From contig NZ_CP076361.1 of the NCBI RefSeq assembly GCF_018798885.1, positions 1,711,501-1,775,500 on the forward strand: a stretch of DNA of 64,000 nt, written 5' to 3'. The stretch is from Gemmobacter fulvus. Its GTDB lineage: Bacteria; Pseudomonadota; Alphaproteobacteria; Rhodobacterales; Rhodobacteraceae. The notes under the pieces were generated by a model that saw only the letters and a program-made list of their open reading frames with translations, had not been told where the DNA came from and made no database searches. A program made the translations under genes and the position numbers. Shown one piece after another: positions 26,301 through 35,092 of the stretch (position 1 is the stretch's first letter; the number at the start of each line of letters is the position of its first letter).

Positions 26301-26726
26301 GCCCAGCCCGAAGGAATGGGGCCAATCGGCCCCCGGCACATGGGTCGCGGCAAAGACCGAGGCCATGGCAACCGCGATCAGCGCAAAGACCACACGCCCC
26401 ACCGCCCGATCCGCCCCGCGATGCAGCACGAAGCGCATCCCCCAGGCGAACAGCACCAGCGGAATCGCCCAGCCGCCCTTGCCCGCAATGATCATCAGCG
26501 TCGAGGCCACCGCCGCGCCGATCCGGCCCAGCCAGTTCTGCACCGGCTGATCGGTGGCCGACATCCAACTGGGATCCGCCGGCGAATAGCTGGCCAGCAT
26601 CACGGTGAACAGCAGTGCCGCGAAAATCAGCCCGATGCCGATCAGTTCACGCGCACGACGCTCAAGCATCGCCTGCATGTTCGGATCAACCAGCGGATCG
26701 CGTTGACGCATCTGAAAAGAAGCCAT
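23325..26726 (-). CDS. ftsK: DNA translocase FtsK
   Basis: A 1133-residue septal DNA pump for chromosome segregation and dimer resolution. The N-terminal part (about residues 25-205) has four to five membrane segments. A long Pro/Ala/Gln-rich linker (about 215-640) follows, then the RecA-like motor with Walker A GTTGSGKS at about residue 785 and Walker [10 protein letters not shown] near 917. The C-terminal winged-helix gamma domain ends the protein ([24 protein letters not shown]). GAGGA precedes the ATG. It is 9 bases downstream of an aminotransferase gene. lolA, its usual downstream neighbour, is displaced by the amine island. Confidence 0.95.
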   Translation of the reverse strand: MASFQMRQRDPLVDPNMQAMLERRARELIGIGLIFAALLFTVMLASYSPADPSWMSATDQPVQNWLGRIGAAVASTLMIIAGKGGWAIPLVLFAWGMRFVLHRGADRAVGRVVFALIAVAMASVFAATHVPGADWPHSFGLGGLFGDTVLGALLGMAPVKATFGLHVMSLLTGLAVLGMLLFVTGFDLEELRVIRHYLAIGSVMAYSHGMALAGRGTAGAARAASAMQERQRQRKADSQALRAAQMPVAAAPAQAATMAGRRNRVLRAESDLLEDDTPDYAPAMQYDAPQTLRGAPMRAPRAAVTAAAPLAAPRQPEPPPLDLAPVPMRAPAPKKKEGFLGRLRRAVEPEQTYYPEQDQMADDVPQEDRIKARISDVIKTRVRQGMGAAAPQPHMTPLQAAIARREPAVTRRGVQPAPVGRGLMEPPVVAAQVQTPVALNAVSAAVASAAARAAQAHAQLAHVQAPPQPAPQPAAAPLTLDADHAEAAVTLDRPAPLLRPVATRMPAPAPKPAPAPVEPVWEEPAALVPDVPEYDTLAVPLAYAPDEAYDWAPDGDYEPDYDPTPVQPVQSHAPLRVAPSRHEPVMSAPRVTAEVKRVVQHPLKKPVQPSARAVAEAQPRLRFEEQMQQAYELPPLSLLTSPSTVQRHTLSDEALEENARMLESVLDDYGVKGEIVSVRPGPVVTMYELEPAPGLKASRVIGLADDIARSMSALSARVSTVPGRTVIGIELPNATREKVVLREILSARDFGDSAMRLPLALGKDIGGDPIVANLAKMPHLLIAGTTGSGKSVAINTMILSLLYKLTPEECRLIMIDPKMLELSVYDGIPHLLSPVVTDPKKAVVALKWVVGEMEERYRKMSKMGVRNIDGYNGRVREALANQEMFKRTIQTGFDEDTGEPVFETEEFAPVAIPYIVVIVDEMADLMMVAGKEIEACIQRLAQMARASGIHLIMATQRPSVDVITGTIKANFPTRISFQVTSKIDSRTILGEQGAEQLLGMGDMLYMGNGARITRIHGPFVSDEEVEEIVNHLKSFGPPVYMSGVVEGPEDDKADDIDAVLGLNTGGNTEGEDALYDQAVAIVAKDRKCSTSYIQRKLGIGYNKAARLVEQMEEEGVVTPANHVGKREILIPEV

Positions 26727-26735
26727 CTGCTGTCC

Positions 26736-27914
26736 TCACCCGTATATACAGTCGCGGAGCTTGATCAGCCCGCGCTGGGTTTCGTCTTTTGGGGCCACAA
26801 GCGCGACCCGGATATATGCGGCACCCGGGTTCTCTCCCCCGGCCTCCCGCGACAGATAGGCACCGGGCAACACCCGGACCCCGGTTTGCGTCCACAGCCT
26901 GACCGCGGCTGCCTCGCCATCCTCGACCGGCAGCCACAGGAAAAACCCGCCTTCGGGCGATTGATAGCCCTGCATCCCGGCAAAGATCTGATCCGCCAGC
27001 GCGAATTTCTCCTGATAAAGCGCGCGCGAGGCGGTCACATGCGCCTCATCCGCCCAGGCGGCCTCGGCCACCCGTTGCAGCGGCAGGGGCAACGGGGCGC
27101 CCGCAAAGGCGCGCAGCTTGCGCAGCCGGATCATGCTTTGCGGACCTGCCGCCACAAAGCCCGAACGCAGGCCTGGCAGATTCGACCGTTTCGACAGCGA
27201 ATGGAAGGCCAGCACCCGTTCCGGGTCTGCGCCCACCTCTTGCACCACCTCCAGAATGCCGGGCGGCGGCGCGGTGCGCCAGATTTCCGAATAGCATTCA
27301 TCGGCGAAGATCTGGAAATCATGCTTTTCGGCCAAGGCCAGCAGGGTTTTCCAATAGTCGCGGCTAGCCACCGCGCCCTGCGGATTGGCGGGCGAACAGA
27401 TATAGGCAACTGTCACCCGATCCAGCAGATCCGGCGGCAGGCTCGCGTAATCCGGCAGATGGCCGGTGGCGGCGGTGGCAGGCACATAGACCGGCTCTGC
27501 GCCGATGGTCAGCGCGGCCACGGCATAGACCTGATAAAACGGGTTCGGCATCAGCACGGCAGGCGGCTTGCCGCCTTTGGTTTCAGGCGACAGCGCAATC
27601 AGCGCATTGAACAGCCCTTCCCGCGTGCCGTTCAGCACCATCAGCCGCTCTTGCCCCAGCGCCACGCCATAGCGGCGCTGCACCCAGGCGGCGATGTTGT
27701 CCAGCAGCTCTGGCGTGCCGTCATTCGGCGGATAGACCCCGAACCCCGCCAGATTGGCCGCCAGAACCGGGCCGACAAAATCGGGCATGGCATGTTTCGG
27801 CTCGCCAATGGTCATGGCGACAGGATCCCCGCCGGGGGTCAGATGATCCAGCAATTTCCGCAGGCGCGGAAACGCATAATCCGGCAGGTTCGAAAACCGC
27901 TCAGGAAACGCCAT
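26736..27914 (-). CDS. class I/II pyridoxal-phosphate aminotransferase
   Basis: A 392-residue fold-type I aminotransferase. The PLP lysine lies in SLSKRSNLPGLRSGF, with upstream SPANPQG and ADECYSE motifs that position the cofactor, and the C-terminal arginine region in YIRVALV. It resembles alphaproteobacterial DapC-type succinyldiaminopimelate aminotransferases, but similar enzymes act on other amino acids, so the substrate is left open. The ATG at 27914 is preferred over 27938 because GAGAGG lies at the right distance upstream. It is co-oriented with and 9 bases before ftsK. Confidence 0.85.
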   Translation of the reverse strand: MAFPERFSNLPDYAFPRLRKLLDHLTPGGDPVAMTIGEPKHAMPDFVGPVLAANLAGFGVYPPNDGTPELLDNIAAWVQRRYGVALGQERLMVLNGTREGLFNALIALSPETKGGKPPAVLMPNPFYQVYAVAALTIGAEPVYVPATAATGHLPDYASLPPDLLDRVTVAYICSPANPQGAVASRDYWKTLLALAEKHDFQIFADECYSEIWRTAPPPGILEVVQEVGADPERVLAFHSLSKRSNLPGLRSGFVAAGPQSMIRLRKLRAFAGAPLPLPLQRVAEAAWADEAHVTASRALYQEKFALADQIFAGMQGYQSPEGGFFLWLPVEDGEAAAVRLWTQTGVRVLPGAYLSREAGGENPGAAYIRVALVAPKDETQRGLIKLRDCIYG

Positions 27915-28051
27915 TATTCTGCCTCTCGTCGGGGTCATGTCGCCCCGTTTGCACCGAGGATAACGGGCAACAGCTTCCCGGTCCAGAAAAACGCGACACT
28001 ATCTATGGTAGGGCGGTGAAAATTGTGTCTTTTTCGCCCGCTTGTCGCACC

Positions 28052-29380
28052 TCAGCCCAGCGCCCGCTCCACCGCAGCGCCCAGCCGCAGCAGCCGCTCC
28101 TCCTTGCCGGGCGGGGCCATCAGGCTGATGCCACAGGACGGTTGCCCCGTGGGCAAGGTCAGCACACAGAGGCCAAACAGGTTGCCAATCCGGGTATTGC
28201 GCAGCGCCAGCAGGTTTTCGCTGGCGAAATAGGCCGGATCATCCAGCAGCCGCTGCGCATCGGGTGGCAGAATGGCCGAGGTGGGCACCGCCACCGCATC
28301 AAAGCCTTCGGTCGCCTGTGCCCAGACCTGCCGCAAGGCCGCCAACTGACGCCATCCCGCAACATACTCGGTCGCCAGAACCTGCGCCCCGGTGCGGAAC
28401 CGCTCCAGTACCGGCGCGAACATCTTGTGCGGGGCGGCCTCGATGGTCGGCCCCCAGATCCCATAGGCCTCGGGGGTGAACAGGATCCCCGCCAATGCCA
28501 TAGCCTCTGACACCGCGGGCAAGGCGGCATGGGTGATCTGCGCTCCCGCCGCGCCCATACGGATCAGCGCATCCTCAAAACCCTTGGCCGGGGCCTCGCG
28601 CAGCGCCTCCAGCGCCAGGGTCTCCAGCACCATGATCCGGGCATTGCCCAGGCTGACTCCGGCCAGATCGGCGGCCCGACCACCCTCCAAGGCCGCCAGC
28701 AACAAGGCGCAATCCTCGACCGTATGCGCCAAAGGCCCAACCGTATCAAAGCGTTCGCACAGCGGCACCACCCCTTTCAGCGACAGCCGCCCCGGCGAGG
28801 TTTTCAGCCCGACCAGATCATTCCACGCCGCCGGCACCCGCACCGACCCGCCGGTATCCGATCCGATCGCCGCAGGGGCCAAGCCAAAGGCCACCGACGC
28901 CGCCGCACCGGAACTGGAGCCACCCGGCACCGCGCCCGGAAAGTTGATGCAGGGCGGCGTGGCCGTCACCGGGTTCAGCCCCAGCCCCGAAAAGGCCAGC
29001 TCGGTCATATGCGTCTTGCCGAGACAGACCAGCCCCTGCGCCGTCGCCGTATGCAGCACCTCGGCATCTACCTGCGGCACGCGGCCCTTCAGCAGCGCCG
29101 ACCCGGCCTCGCACAGCGCCCCCGCCGCATCGAAATTGTCCTTCCAGCTCAGCGGCACCCCGTCCAGCAACCCGATCCGCGTGCCCGCCTTGGCACGCCC
29201 CGCCGCCGACATCGCCATGGATTGCGCCCGGCGTGGCGTGGTCCGGGCATAGATGCGCGCGGCATCGGGGTGGCGCGCAATCGCATCCAGATAGGCTTCG
29301 GTCAGATAGACCGGATGCAGCTTGCCCGCCTCAATTGCCCGCCCCAGATCCGCCGCCGTGCGCCCCAGCCACTTGTCCAT
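28052..29380 (-). CDS. amidase (amidase-signature family)
   Basis: A 442-residue amidase-signature hydrolase. The Ser-cisSer-Lys triad is supplied by the Lys in LSWKDNFD, the cis-Ser in VPGGSSSGAAAS and the nucleophilic Ser in GSDTGGSVRVPAAW. It hydrolyses amide bonds to acid and ammonia. There is no GatA context, no GatB/C nearby, and the sequence reads as a stand-alone amidase of unknown substrate. The start at 29380 has GGAGGGCAGGCG upstream; in-frame sequence beyond it is the antisense of the next gene. It is divergent from the UbiH-type monooxygenase over 78 bases. Confidence 0.87.
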   Translation of the reverse strand: MDKWLGRTAADLGRAIEAGKLHPVYLTEAYLDAIARHPDAARIYARTTPRRAQSMAMSAAGRAKAGTRIGLLDGVPLSWKDNFDAAGALCEAGSALLKGRVPQVDAEVLHTATAQGLVCLGKTHMTELAFSGLGLNPVTATPPCINFPGAVPGGSSSGAAASVAFGLAPAAIGSDTGGSVRVPAAWNDLVGLKTSPGRLSLKGVVPLCERFDTVGPLAHTVEDCALLLAALEGGRAADLAGVSLGNARIMVLETLALEALREAPAKGFEDALIRMGAAGAQITHAALPAVSEAMALAGILFTPEAYGIWGPTIEAAPHKMFAPVLERFRTGAQVLATEYVAGWRQLAALRQVWAQATEGFDAVAVPTSAILPPDAQRLLDDPAYFASENLLALRNTRIGNLFGLCVLTLPTGQPSCGISLMAPPGKEERLLRLGAAVERALG

Positions 29381-29458
29381 CGCCTGCCCTCCATTTTCCC
29401 GAACGCTAGCGGCACTCGGGCGCATGGACAATCCCACAGCTTGCGCCATATTTGCGGC

Positions 29459-30685
29459 ATGATGGCAGATACAGATATTCTTGTCGTGGGCGGCGGGCTG
29501 AATGGCCCTGCCCTCGCCCTTGCGCTGGCCCAGAACGGGCTGTCGGTCACCGTGGTCGACAGCCGCCCCGCCCCGGCGCGCGCCGAAGCCGGGTTTGATG
29601 GCCGCGCCTATGCGCTGGCGCAGGCTTCCAAACGGCTGCTCGGCATGATCGGCGTCTGGCCGCGCATTGCCGCGTTTCAGCCGATGCTGAAAATCAAAGC
29701 CAGCGACGGGGTGGCGGGTCAAGGCCCCTCGCCGCTGTTTCTCGGCTTCGATTCCGCCGAACTGGAAGAAGGCCCGATGGGCTATATGGTCGAGGATCGC
29801 CACCTCTATGCCGCCTTCCTGGCCGCAATGCAGGATCAGCCGCAGATCCGGCTGCTGTCCGGCGAAACGGTGGTCGAACAGGCCGCCACGCCCAACGGCA
29901 TCTGCGCCACCCTCGCCTCCGGCACCCAGCTCTCGGCACGGCTGCTGGTCGGCTGCGATGGCCGCAGCTCCGGCACCGCCAGCCGTGCGGGCATCCGCCG
30001 CAGCGGCTGGAACTATGGACAAACCGCGCTTGTCACCGCCATCCACCACGAAAAGGATCACGCGGGCACCGCGCATCAGTTCTTCATGCCCTCGGGCCCG
30101 CTGGCGATCCTGCCGCTGCACGGCGGCCACCATTCCAGCATCGTCTGGAGCGAGACAACCGCCACCGCCGCTGCCATCCAGGCCCTGCCGGATGCCGACT
30201 ACCTCGCCGCCCTGCGCCCGCGCTTCGGTGATTTTCTGGGCGCAATCGACCTCGCCGGTGCGCGGTTCACCTATCCGCTGACGCTCACGTTGGCCAACAG
30301 CTTCGTGGCCCCGCGTCTGGCGCTGGTCGGCGATGCCGCACATGGCGTGCATCCGATTGCCGGGCAGGGCCTCAACCTCGGCCTGCGCGATGTCGCCGCC
30401 CTCGCCCAGGTGCTGATCGAGGCACAGCGGCGCGGCGATGACATCGGCAGCAGCGTGACGCTGGAAGGTTATCAACGGTGGCGGCGGTTCGATGCCACCA
30501 CCTTGGCCCTGGGCATGGATGGCGTGAACCGACTGTTTTCCAATGACAATCCGCTGTTGCGCCTCGGGCGTGACCTTGGCCTTGGCCTCGTGAACGCCCT
30601 GCCCGGCCTGCGCCGTGGCTTCATGCGGCAGGCCGCAGGCCTCAGCGGCGATCTTCCCAGACTTCTGGCCGGAAAACCGATCTGA
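29459..30685 (+). CDS. UbiH/UbiF/COQ6-type FAD-dependent monooxygenase
   Basis: A 408-residue flavin hydroxylase of the UbiH/VisC/COQ6 group, which hydroxylates the ubiquinone precursor ring. The FAD motif is ILVVGGGLNGPALALALAQNG, followed by EDRHLYAAF and the DG/GD motif LVGDAAHGVHPIAGQGLNLG. It starts at ATGATG, 29459 or 29462. No other ubi gene is adjacent, so the ring position cannot be assigned. A perfect GC hairpin at 30719-30737 lies just beyond its stop and may terminate it. Confidence 0.85.
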   Translation: MMADTDILVVGGGLNGPALALALAQNGLSVTVVDSRPAPARAEAGFDGRAYALAQASKRLLGMIGVWPRIAAFQPMLKIKASDGVAGQGPSPLFLGFDSAELEEGPMGYMVEDRHLYAAFLAAMQDQPQIRLLSGETVVEQAATPNGICATLASGTQLSARLLVGCDGRSSGTASRAGIRRSGWNYGQTALVTAIHHEKDHAGTAHQFFMPSGPLAILPLHGGHHSSIVWSETTATAAAIQALPDADYLAALRPRFGDFLGAIDLAGARFTYPLTLTLANSFVAPRLALVGDAAHGVHPIAGQGLNLGLRDVAALAQVLIEAQRRGDDIGSSVTLEGYQRWRRFDATTLALGMDGVNRLFSNDNPLLRLGRDLGLGLVNALPGLRRGFMRQAAGLSGDLPRLLAGKPI

Positions 30686-30718
30686 CCCCATTCATCTTGG
30701 CGCAAATATCCTGGGGCT

Positions 30719-30737
30719 CCGGGGGCAAAGCCCCCGG
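30719..30737. terminator. bidirectional GC hairpin between convergent genes
   Basis: CCGGGGGC and GCCCCCGG form a perfect 8-bp stem with a 3-base loop, sitting between the monooxygenase gene (+) and trm112 (-). There is no T-run. It is preceded by TTCATCTTGGCGCAAATATCC, a phrase I recall as part of intergenic sequence common in Rhodobacteraceae genomes, so this may be a dispersed repeat doubling as terminator. Confidence 0.5.
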
Positions 30738-30745
30738 CCTTGGCC

Positions 30746-30928
30746 TCAGCTCAAGGCCCGCGCCTCGGACACCAGCATGATCGGGATGCCATCCCGCACC
30801 GGAAAGGCCAGATTGGCCGCCTTGGATACCAGCTCCTGCCGCTCCGCATCATAGCTCAGCACCGCCTGCGTCACCGGGCAGACCAGCGCCTCCAGCATCC
30901 GCCGCTCCACCACGACCTGATCAGTCAT
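30746..30928 (-). CDS. Trm112 family protein
   Basis: A 60-residue Trm112/UPF0434 (YcaR-like) protein: [26 protein letters not shown] then [20 protein letters not shown]. Eukaryotic and archaeal Trm112 activates methyltransferases; the bacterial role is uncertain. Only one Cys of the zinc site seen in some homologues remains. The start overlaps the stop of the LON-domain gene by 4 bases, so it is third in a cnoX-LON-trm112 leftward operon. Confidence 0.88.
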   Translation of the reverse strand: MTDQVVVERRMLEALVCPVTQAVLSYDAERQELVSKAANLAFPVRDGIPIMLVSEARALS

Positions 30929-31569
30929 TGCAACCGCTCTCCTTCCGTGCCGCCGCGCAGGGCGATTTCCATCAGCGCCACCAGCGTCTCGCGCCGCGTC
31001 GCCAGCGACGGGGCCTCCAGCAGCGCCTGTTTGTCTTCCGGCTCGAACGGGCAGAGCATGGACAGCGAATTGATCAGCAGTTCCGCCTCGGCATCCTTCA
31101 GATTGCCCCAGTCGGTCGACAGGTTCATTGCCTGAAAATAACGCCCGAGCAGCAGCAGGAACCCGTCGCGGTCAAACGCCGCATCCTGTTCGGCATGGCC
31201 CAGATCCCGCGTGAAGGGCGCCCATTCCACCGCACAGCGGCGATAGGGCTGGAACCCCTGCACCTCTTCCCTGACCCGGAAGCGCGAGATGCCCGACAGG
31301 GTGATCATGTAGCGACCATCCTCGGTTTCGGAAAATCCGGTCAGCCGCCCGGCGCAGCCAATCGCCTGCAAGCGCCGCTCGGCGCTGCCGGGCACATCGC
31401 GCGGCTGGATCATGCCGATCAGCCGCCCGTCGGTTTTCATGCAATCCGTCAGCATCGCCAGATAGCGCGGCTCGAAAATATGCAACGGCAATTTGGCGCG
31501 CGGCAACAGCAACGCGCCGGGAAGCGGAAACACCGCGATGACATCGGGCAGGTCAGCAGCTTTGATCAT
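30925..31569 (-). CDS. LON peptidase substrate-binding domain protein
   Basis: A 214-residue protein consisting of the N-terminal substrate-binding domain of Lon without ATPase or protease domains. Motifs include [24 protein letters not shown] and GRLIGMIQP, followed by a helical C-terminal part. Stand-alone copies are common in alphaproteobacteria; function is unknown, with a protein-quality role likely. It lies 27 bases after the thioredoxin-TPR gene and overlaps trm112 by 4, so the three are probably one transcript. Confidence 0.88.
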   Translation of the reverse strand: MIKAADLPDVIAVFPLPGALLLPRAKLPLHIFEPRYLAMLTDCMKTDGRLIGMIQPRDVPGSAERRLQAIGCAGRLTGFSETEDGRYMITLSGISRFRVREEVQGFQPYRRCAVEWAPFTRDLGHAEQDAAFDRDGFLLLLGRYFQAMNLSTDWGNLKDAEAELLINSLSMLCPFEPEDKQALLEAPSLATRRETLVALMEIALRGGTEGERLQ

Positions 31570-31596
31570 CTTGGGATACCTAGGCCGCGGGGGCGT

Positions 31597-32505
31597 TCAG
31601 GCAAATATCATCGACGACAGTTTGCGCCGTCCGCGCAGCACGATGGGGTCCTGCGGTTTCAGCGCGTCGAAAATGGTGAACAGCTGTGCGCGCGCCGCGC
31701 CGTCGTTCCATTCGCGGTCCCGGCGGAACAGATCCAGCAATTGATCCATCGCCTCGTCCACCTTGCCCGCCGCATTCAGCGCCACCGCCAGATCAAAGCG
31801 CGCCTGATGGTTGCCGGGATCCGCCTCGACCGCCGCGCGCAGATCCGCCTCCGGCCCGGCATTGGCCGCCTGCCGGATCAGCTCAAGCTGCGCCCGCGCG
31901 GCCTCCAGCTCTTTCGCGCCGGTGATCTTGGCCGGGGCCGCGGCTAGCAGGGCCTCGGCCTGATCCAGCTCGCCCAGCGCCAGATGGGCGCGGGCCAGAC
32001 CGCCATAGGCGATGGCATTTTCCGGCTCTTCGCCCAGAATGGCGGCAAAGGTTTCGGCGGCATCGGCGGCGGCCCCTTCGGCCAGCATGGCCTCGGCGGC
32101 CTCGATGGCTTCGGCCAGCCCGCCATCCCCGGCCAGCGCCGCGATCCGGTCGATGAATTTGGTCAGTTCCGAGGCCGGTTGCGCGCCCTGAAACCCGTCG
32201 ACCGGCTGGCCCTGCCAGAAGGCATAGACGGTGGGAATGGATTGCACGCGCAACTGGCCTGCGATCATCTGGTTTTCATCGACATTGATCTTGACCATGC
32301 GCACCCGGCCCTTGGCCGCCGTTACAGCCGCCTCCAGCGCGGGGCCAAGCGTCTTGCAGGGGCCGCACCACGGCGCCCAGAAATCGACGATCACCGGCAC
32401 CTCGCGGCTCGCCTCGATCACGTCGGCCATGAATGTGGCTTCGGTCGTGTCCTTGATCAGCGCGGCCTGCGGGGGGGCGGCAAGGGTTCCATCCGTTCCG
32501 AACAT
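31597..32505 (-). CDS. thioredoxin-TPR co-chaperone (CnoX/YbbN-like)
   Basis: A 302-residue protein with an N-terminal thioredoxin domain (about 20-125) carrying the redox motif WAPWCGPCK and cis-Pro in SIPTVYAF. A C-terminal tetratricopeptide region (about 130-300) fits CnoX/YbbN. E. coli CnoX holds clients for GroEL under oxidative stress and has lost the WCGPC motif; here the active site is intact, so it may also be a working oxidoreductase, as reported for the Caulobacter homologue. The start at 32505 was chosen from family length and an AAGGAT upstream. Confidence 0.88.
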   Translation of the reverse strand: MFGTDGTLAAPPQAALIKDTTEATFMADVIEASREVPVIVDFWAPWCGPCKTLGPALEAAVTAAKGRVRMVKINVDENQMIAGQLRVQSIPTVYAFWQGQPVDGFQGAQPASELTKFIDRIAALAGDGGLAEAIEAAEAMLAEGAAADAAETFAAILGEEPENAIAYGGLARAHLALGELDQAEALLAAAPAKITGAKELEAARAQLELIRQAANAGPEADLRAAVEADPGNHQARFDLAVALNAAGKVDEAMDQLLDLFRRDREWNDGAARAQLFTIFDALKPQDPIVLRGRRKLSSMIFA

Positions 32506-32642
32506 CGCTTTATCCTTGGTCAATGACAGGTCATCTTTGCCCTTATATGGTCGCATCGGCGCAAAAGGCCAAGAGGGCTTTGCATTGCGCCAGAGGCGGC
32601 ATAGCCTGCCCGAAACCCGGATCCTGAACCCCAGAGATTGAC

Positions 32643-33278
32643 ATGCCCGTCCTGCTGACATTCGGTGATAGCAACACCCACGGAACCCCGCCGATGGCAG
32701 ACCGGCTGACCTATGCGCGCTTTGACACGGCGACCCGCTGGCCGCGTGTGGCACAGGCCGCACTTGGCCCGGAGTGGGAGCTGGTGGAAGAGGGCCTGCC
32801 GGGCCGCACCGCGCAGTTTGATGACCCGGTGATGGATGGCATGATGAACGGCCACCCGGCGCTGCGGCAGGCGCTGCAAAGCCATGGGCCGATTGATGTG
32901 CTGACCCTCATGCTGGGCACCAATGACGTCAAGACCCGCTTCGGTGCTGGACCCGAGGTGGTGATGGCCGGCATGGCAGCGCTGCTGGATCTGGCCACTG
33001 GGATCGAATTGCAGACCCGGCATGGCGGTTTCAAGGTGCTGCTGATCTGCCCGCCGCCGGTTCAGGAGGTCGGGGTTCTGGCGGTGGATTTCTGGGGCGC
33101 TGCCGCCAAATCCCGCGCACTGCCGCCGCTCTATGCCGCCCTTGCCGCCTCGCGCGGGGTCGGGTTTCTGGATGCGGGCACGGTGATTGAGACCAGCACG
33201 CTGGATGGCGTGCATTTCGACGCCGGGGCACATGGCAAGTTGGGCCGCGCCGTGGCCGGGGCCATCGCCGCACTATAA
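32643..33278 (+). CDS. SGNH/GDSL hydrolase (arylesterase-like)
   Basis: A 211-residue SGNH-fold esterase. Block I is TFGDSNTHG (Ser nucleophile), block III LGTNDVK with the oxyanion Asn, and block V DGVHFD holds the catalytic Asp and His. No signal peptide is visible, so it is probably cytoplasmic. It resembles SGNH arylesterases; the natural substrate is unknown. It converges with the RES toxin gene across 13 bases. Confidence 0.88.
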   Translation: MPVLLTFGDSNTHGTPPMADRLTYARFDTATRWPRVAQAALGPEWELVEEGLPGRTAQFDDPVMDGMMNGHPALRQALQSHGPIDVLTLMLGTNDVKTRFGAGPEVVMAGMAALLDLATGIELQTRHGGFKVLLICPPPVQEVGVLAVDFWGAAAKSRALPPLYAALAASRGVGFLDAGTVIETSTLDGVHFDAGAHGKLGRAVAGAIAAL

Positions 33279-33291
33279 CAACCTGCCCGCG

Positions 33292-33729
33292 TCAGCTTGC
33301 CATGCGCGGATCCAGCACAAAGGGCGTCTGCGTGATCACACGCACGTGAGACATCGCCGGGTGCAGTGGATTGAGCAGCAGATTCCGCTCCAACGACACC
33401 ACCGCACTGGGCACCCAGAGGGCAAGCTGCGCCCGCGCCGCCAGAAAGGCATCGCCAAGGCTGCGCGGATCGCCTTTTGCCACCGTGTCAAACTGGCCCG
33501 GCACCTCCAGCGCCACCGCAACAAGCGGCGGCAGCGCATCGGGTCGGCGCATGGCGGGCGGCAGATGCACGAACACCTCCAGCACCGCCAAAGCCAGCGA
33601 CGAGGCGCAATAGACCATCGGCTGTCCGGGGCTGTTCCAGCGCCCGCCCCAAAGCCGCGCGCCTTCGCCATCCAGACCCGGCGCATGGGCCGGGCTGGTC
33701 AGCCGCCAGACCTGCGCCGCATCGCTCAC
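33292..33729 (-). CDS. RES-domain toxin (NAD-degrading family)
   Basis: A 145-residue RES-domain protein, the toxin half of a type II toxin-antitoxin pair. RES toxins such as MbcT and ParT attack NAD+ or ADP-ribosylate a target. The conserved Arg, Tyr/Ser and Glu positions are seen in LWGGRWNSPGQPMVYCASS and LAVLEVFVHLPP. The start is a GTG at 33729 that overlaps the antitoxin stop (GTGA); no in-frame ATG fits, and longer readings overlap the antitoxin. The overlap gives the usual antitoxin-first translational coupling. Which chemistry it performs cannot be read from sequence. Confidence 0.85.
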   Translation of the reverse strand: MSDAAQVWRLTSPAHAPGLDGEGARLWGGRWNSPGQPMVYCASSLALAVLEVFVHLPPAMRRPDALPPLVAVALEVPGQFDTVAKGDPRSLGDAFLAARAQLALWVPSAVVSLERNLLLNPLHPAMSHVRVITQTPFVLDPRMAS

Positions 33730-34115
33730 CCGAAGACGCCATGTTCCAGACGGCCCAATGCCGCCTCGACCTCGCGCCCGCCCAGATCGGTGCGGGCCAT
33801 GCGGATCGGCACATCGCCAAGGGCGGGATTGGCGCTGCGCAGCCATTCATCGGCCAGTGCCTCATCCGCGAAGACCCGCTGCGCCATCGCCAGCACACGC
33901 AGCAGCCGCGCCAGCCCGTCTGCCTCGTCCTCGCGCAGCATTTCGCCTGCGGCAATTCGGCGGTCAAGCGTGCGGTCGGCAATGATCATGCGGATGTCTT
34001 CGCGCCGCAGCCCGCGCCCCTCCACCTCGCGCACAAGGCTGGACGGCACCCCCCGAGCCACATCGGCATAGCTGAGAGCGAGACGATTGACTTTGCGCTG
34101 TGCAGACCGGGCCAT
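33726..34115 (-). CDS. Xre/MbcA/ParS-type antitoxin
   Basis: A 129-residue antitoxin with an N-terminal helical region that may act in DNA binding or dimerisation (about 15-60). The C-terminal MbcA/ParS/Xre toxin-binding domain (about 65-129) contains LLRVLAMAQRVFADEALADEWLRSANPALGD. Such proteins block the RES toxin active site and repress the operon. The start at 34115 is favoured by GGAGG five bases upstream; in-frame ATGs at 34130 and 34166 are possible but less well supported. It is followed directly by the RES toxin through a GTGA overlap. Confidence 0.83.
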   Translation of the reverse strand: MARSAQRKVNRLALSYADVARGVPSSLVREVEGRGLRREDIRMIIADRTLDRRIAAGEMLREDEADGLARLLRVLAMAQRVFADEALADEWLRSANPALGDVPIRMARTDLGGREVEAALGRLEHGVFG

Positions 34116-34196
34116 GGGAACCTCCGCCATTTGCCGTATCATAGCACGGCATCTGGCGAAAATCACGCGGCTTTCAAGGGGCGTTGCGCCCGAAAC

Positions 34197-34985
34197 TCAC
34201 AGATCGAAGCTGGCGAAGACCGGCACGTGGTCCGAGGGCTGTTCCCACCCCCGGCACGGCCGAAGAATACGCGAGCCATGCGCCGCCCCGGCAATATCCG
34301 GCGTGGCCCAGATGTGATCCAGACGGCGGCCCTTGTCAGCCGCATCCCAGTCCGCCGCGCGGTAGGACCACCAGCTATACAACAAACCGCTCGGGATATC
34401 CTGCCGGGTCACATCCACCCAGGATCCGGCCTCCATCGCCGCATGCAGATGGTCCACCTCGATCGGGGTGTGGCTGACGATCTTCAACAGTTGCTTGTGG
34501 TTCCAGACATCATCCTCGCGCGGCGCGATGTTCAGATCGCCGACAAGGATCGCGCGGTCTGGCCGTTCCCACCGGAACCAGTCGCGCATCTCGGTCAGGA
34601 AATCGAGCTTCTGGCCGAATTTCACATTCTGTTCGCGGTCGGGAATATCGCCGCCTGCGGGCACATAGAAATTGTGGATGGTCACGCCGTTTTCCAGCCG
34701 CGCCGCCACATGGCGCGCATGGCCCAGATTGGCAAAATCTTTGTCGCCCACATCCATGACCGGCAGTTTCGACAGGATGGCCACGCCATTATAGCCCTTC
34801 TGGCCACGCGCCACGATATAGCGGTAGCCAAGGCTGTGGAACAGATCGAGCGGGAACTTGTCGACCGGGGTCTTGATCTCTTGCAGGCACAGGATGTCCG
34901 GCGCTTCTTCCGTCAACAACCGCGCCACCAAGGCCTCGCGCAGACGGACAGAGTTGATATTCCAGGTGGCAAGGGTGAATGACAT
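34197..34985 (-). CDS. xth: exodeoxyribonuclease III
   Basis: A 262-residue exonuclease III / AP endonuclease family enzyme of base-excision repair. Metal and catalytic motifs are present: ATWNINSVR at the start, LCLQEIKT, VGDLNIAPREDD, LDHIWATPD and SDHVPV near the end. The length matches XthA. The start at 34985 is fixed by the family N-terminus MSFTLATWNINS and by GAGCC upstream; in-frame sequence beyond it is not conserved. A strong terminator at 35047-35070 separates it from the upstream small exported protein. Confidence 0.92.
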   Translation of the reverse strand: MSFTLATWNINSVRLREALVARLLTEEAPDILCLQEIKTPVDKFPLDLFHSLGYRYIVARGQKGYNGVAILSKLPVMDVGDKDFANLGHARHVAARLENGVTIHNFYVPAGGDIPDREQNVKFGQKLDFLTEMRDWFRWERPDRAILVGDLNIAPREDDVWNHKQLLKIVSHTPIEVDHLHAAMEAGSWVDVTRQDIPSGLLYSWWSYRAADWDAADKGRRLDHIWATPDIAGAAHGSRILRPCRGWEQPSDHVPVFASFDL

Positions 34986-35046
34986 GGGTGCTGGCTCCTC
35001 TGATCGCCCCATGTCTAGGGGGCACAGCACGCCCCGTAAAGCAAAA

Positions 35047-35070
35047 CGCGCCGCACATCGGTGCGGCGCG
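35047..35070 (-). terminator. intrinsic terminator of the small exported-protein gene
   Basis: CGCGCCGCAC and GTGCGGCGCG form a perfect 10-bp stem with a 4-base loop. Read on the minus strand it is followed by TTTTGCTTT. It lies 22 bases beyond the stop at 35093. Confidence 0.85.
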
Positions 35071-35092
35071 GCGATCCGGCAAGAAACGGGTG

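Noticed and set aside
23277-28019. 1580-codon open frame on the plus strand opposite ftsK and the aminotransferase gene
   Set aside because: Antisense shadow of GC-rich coding sequence: low-complexity Arg/His/Gln-rich translation with no domain, while the opposite strand encodes complete, well-motifed proteins. The same applies to the long frames at 2497-5250 (+), 42652-45537 (-), 56203-59067 (+) and 59219-61420 (+).
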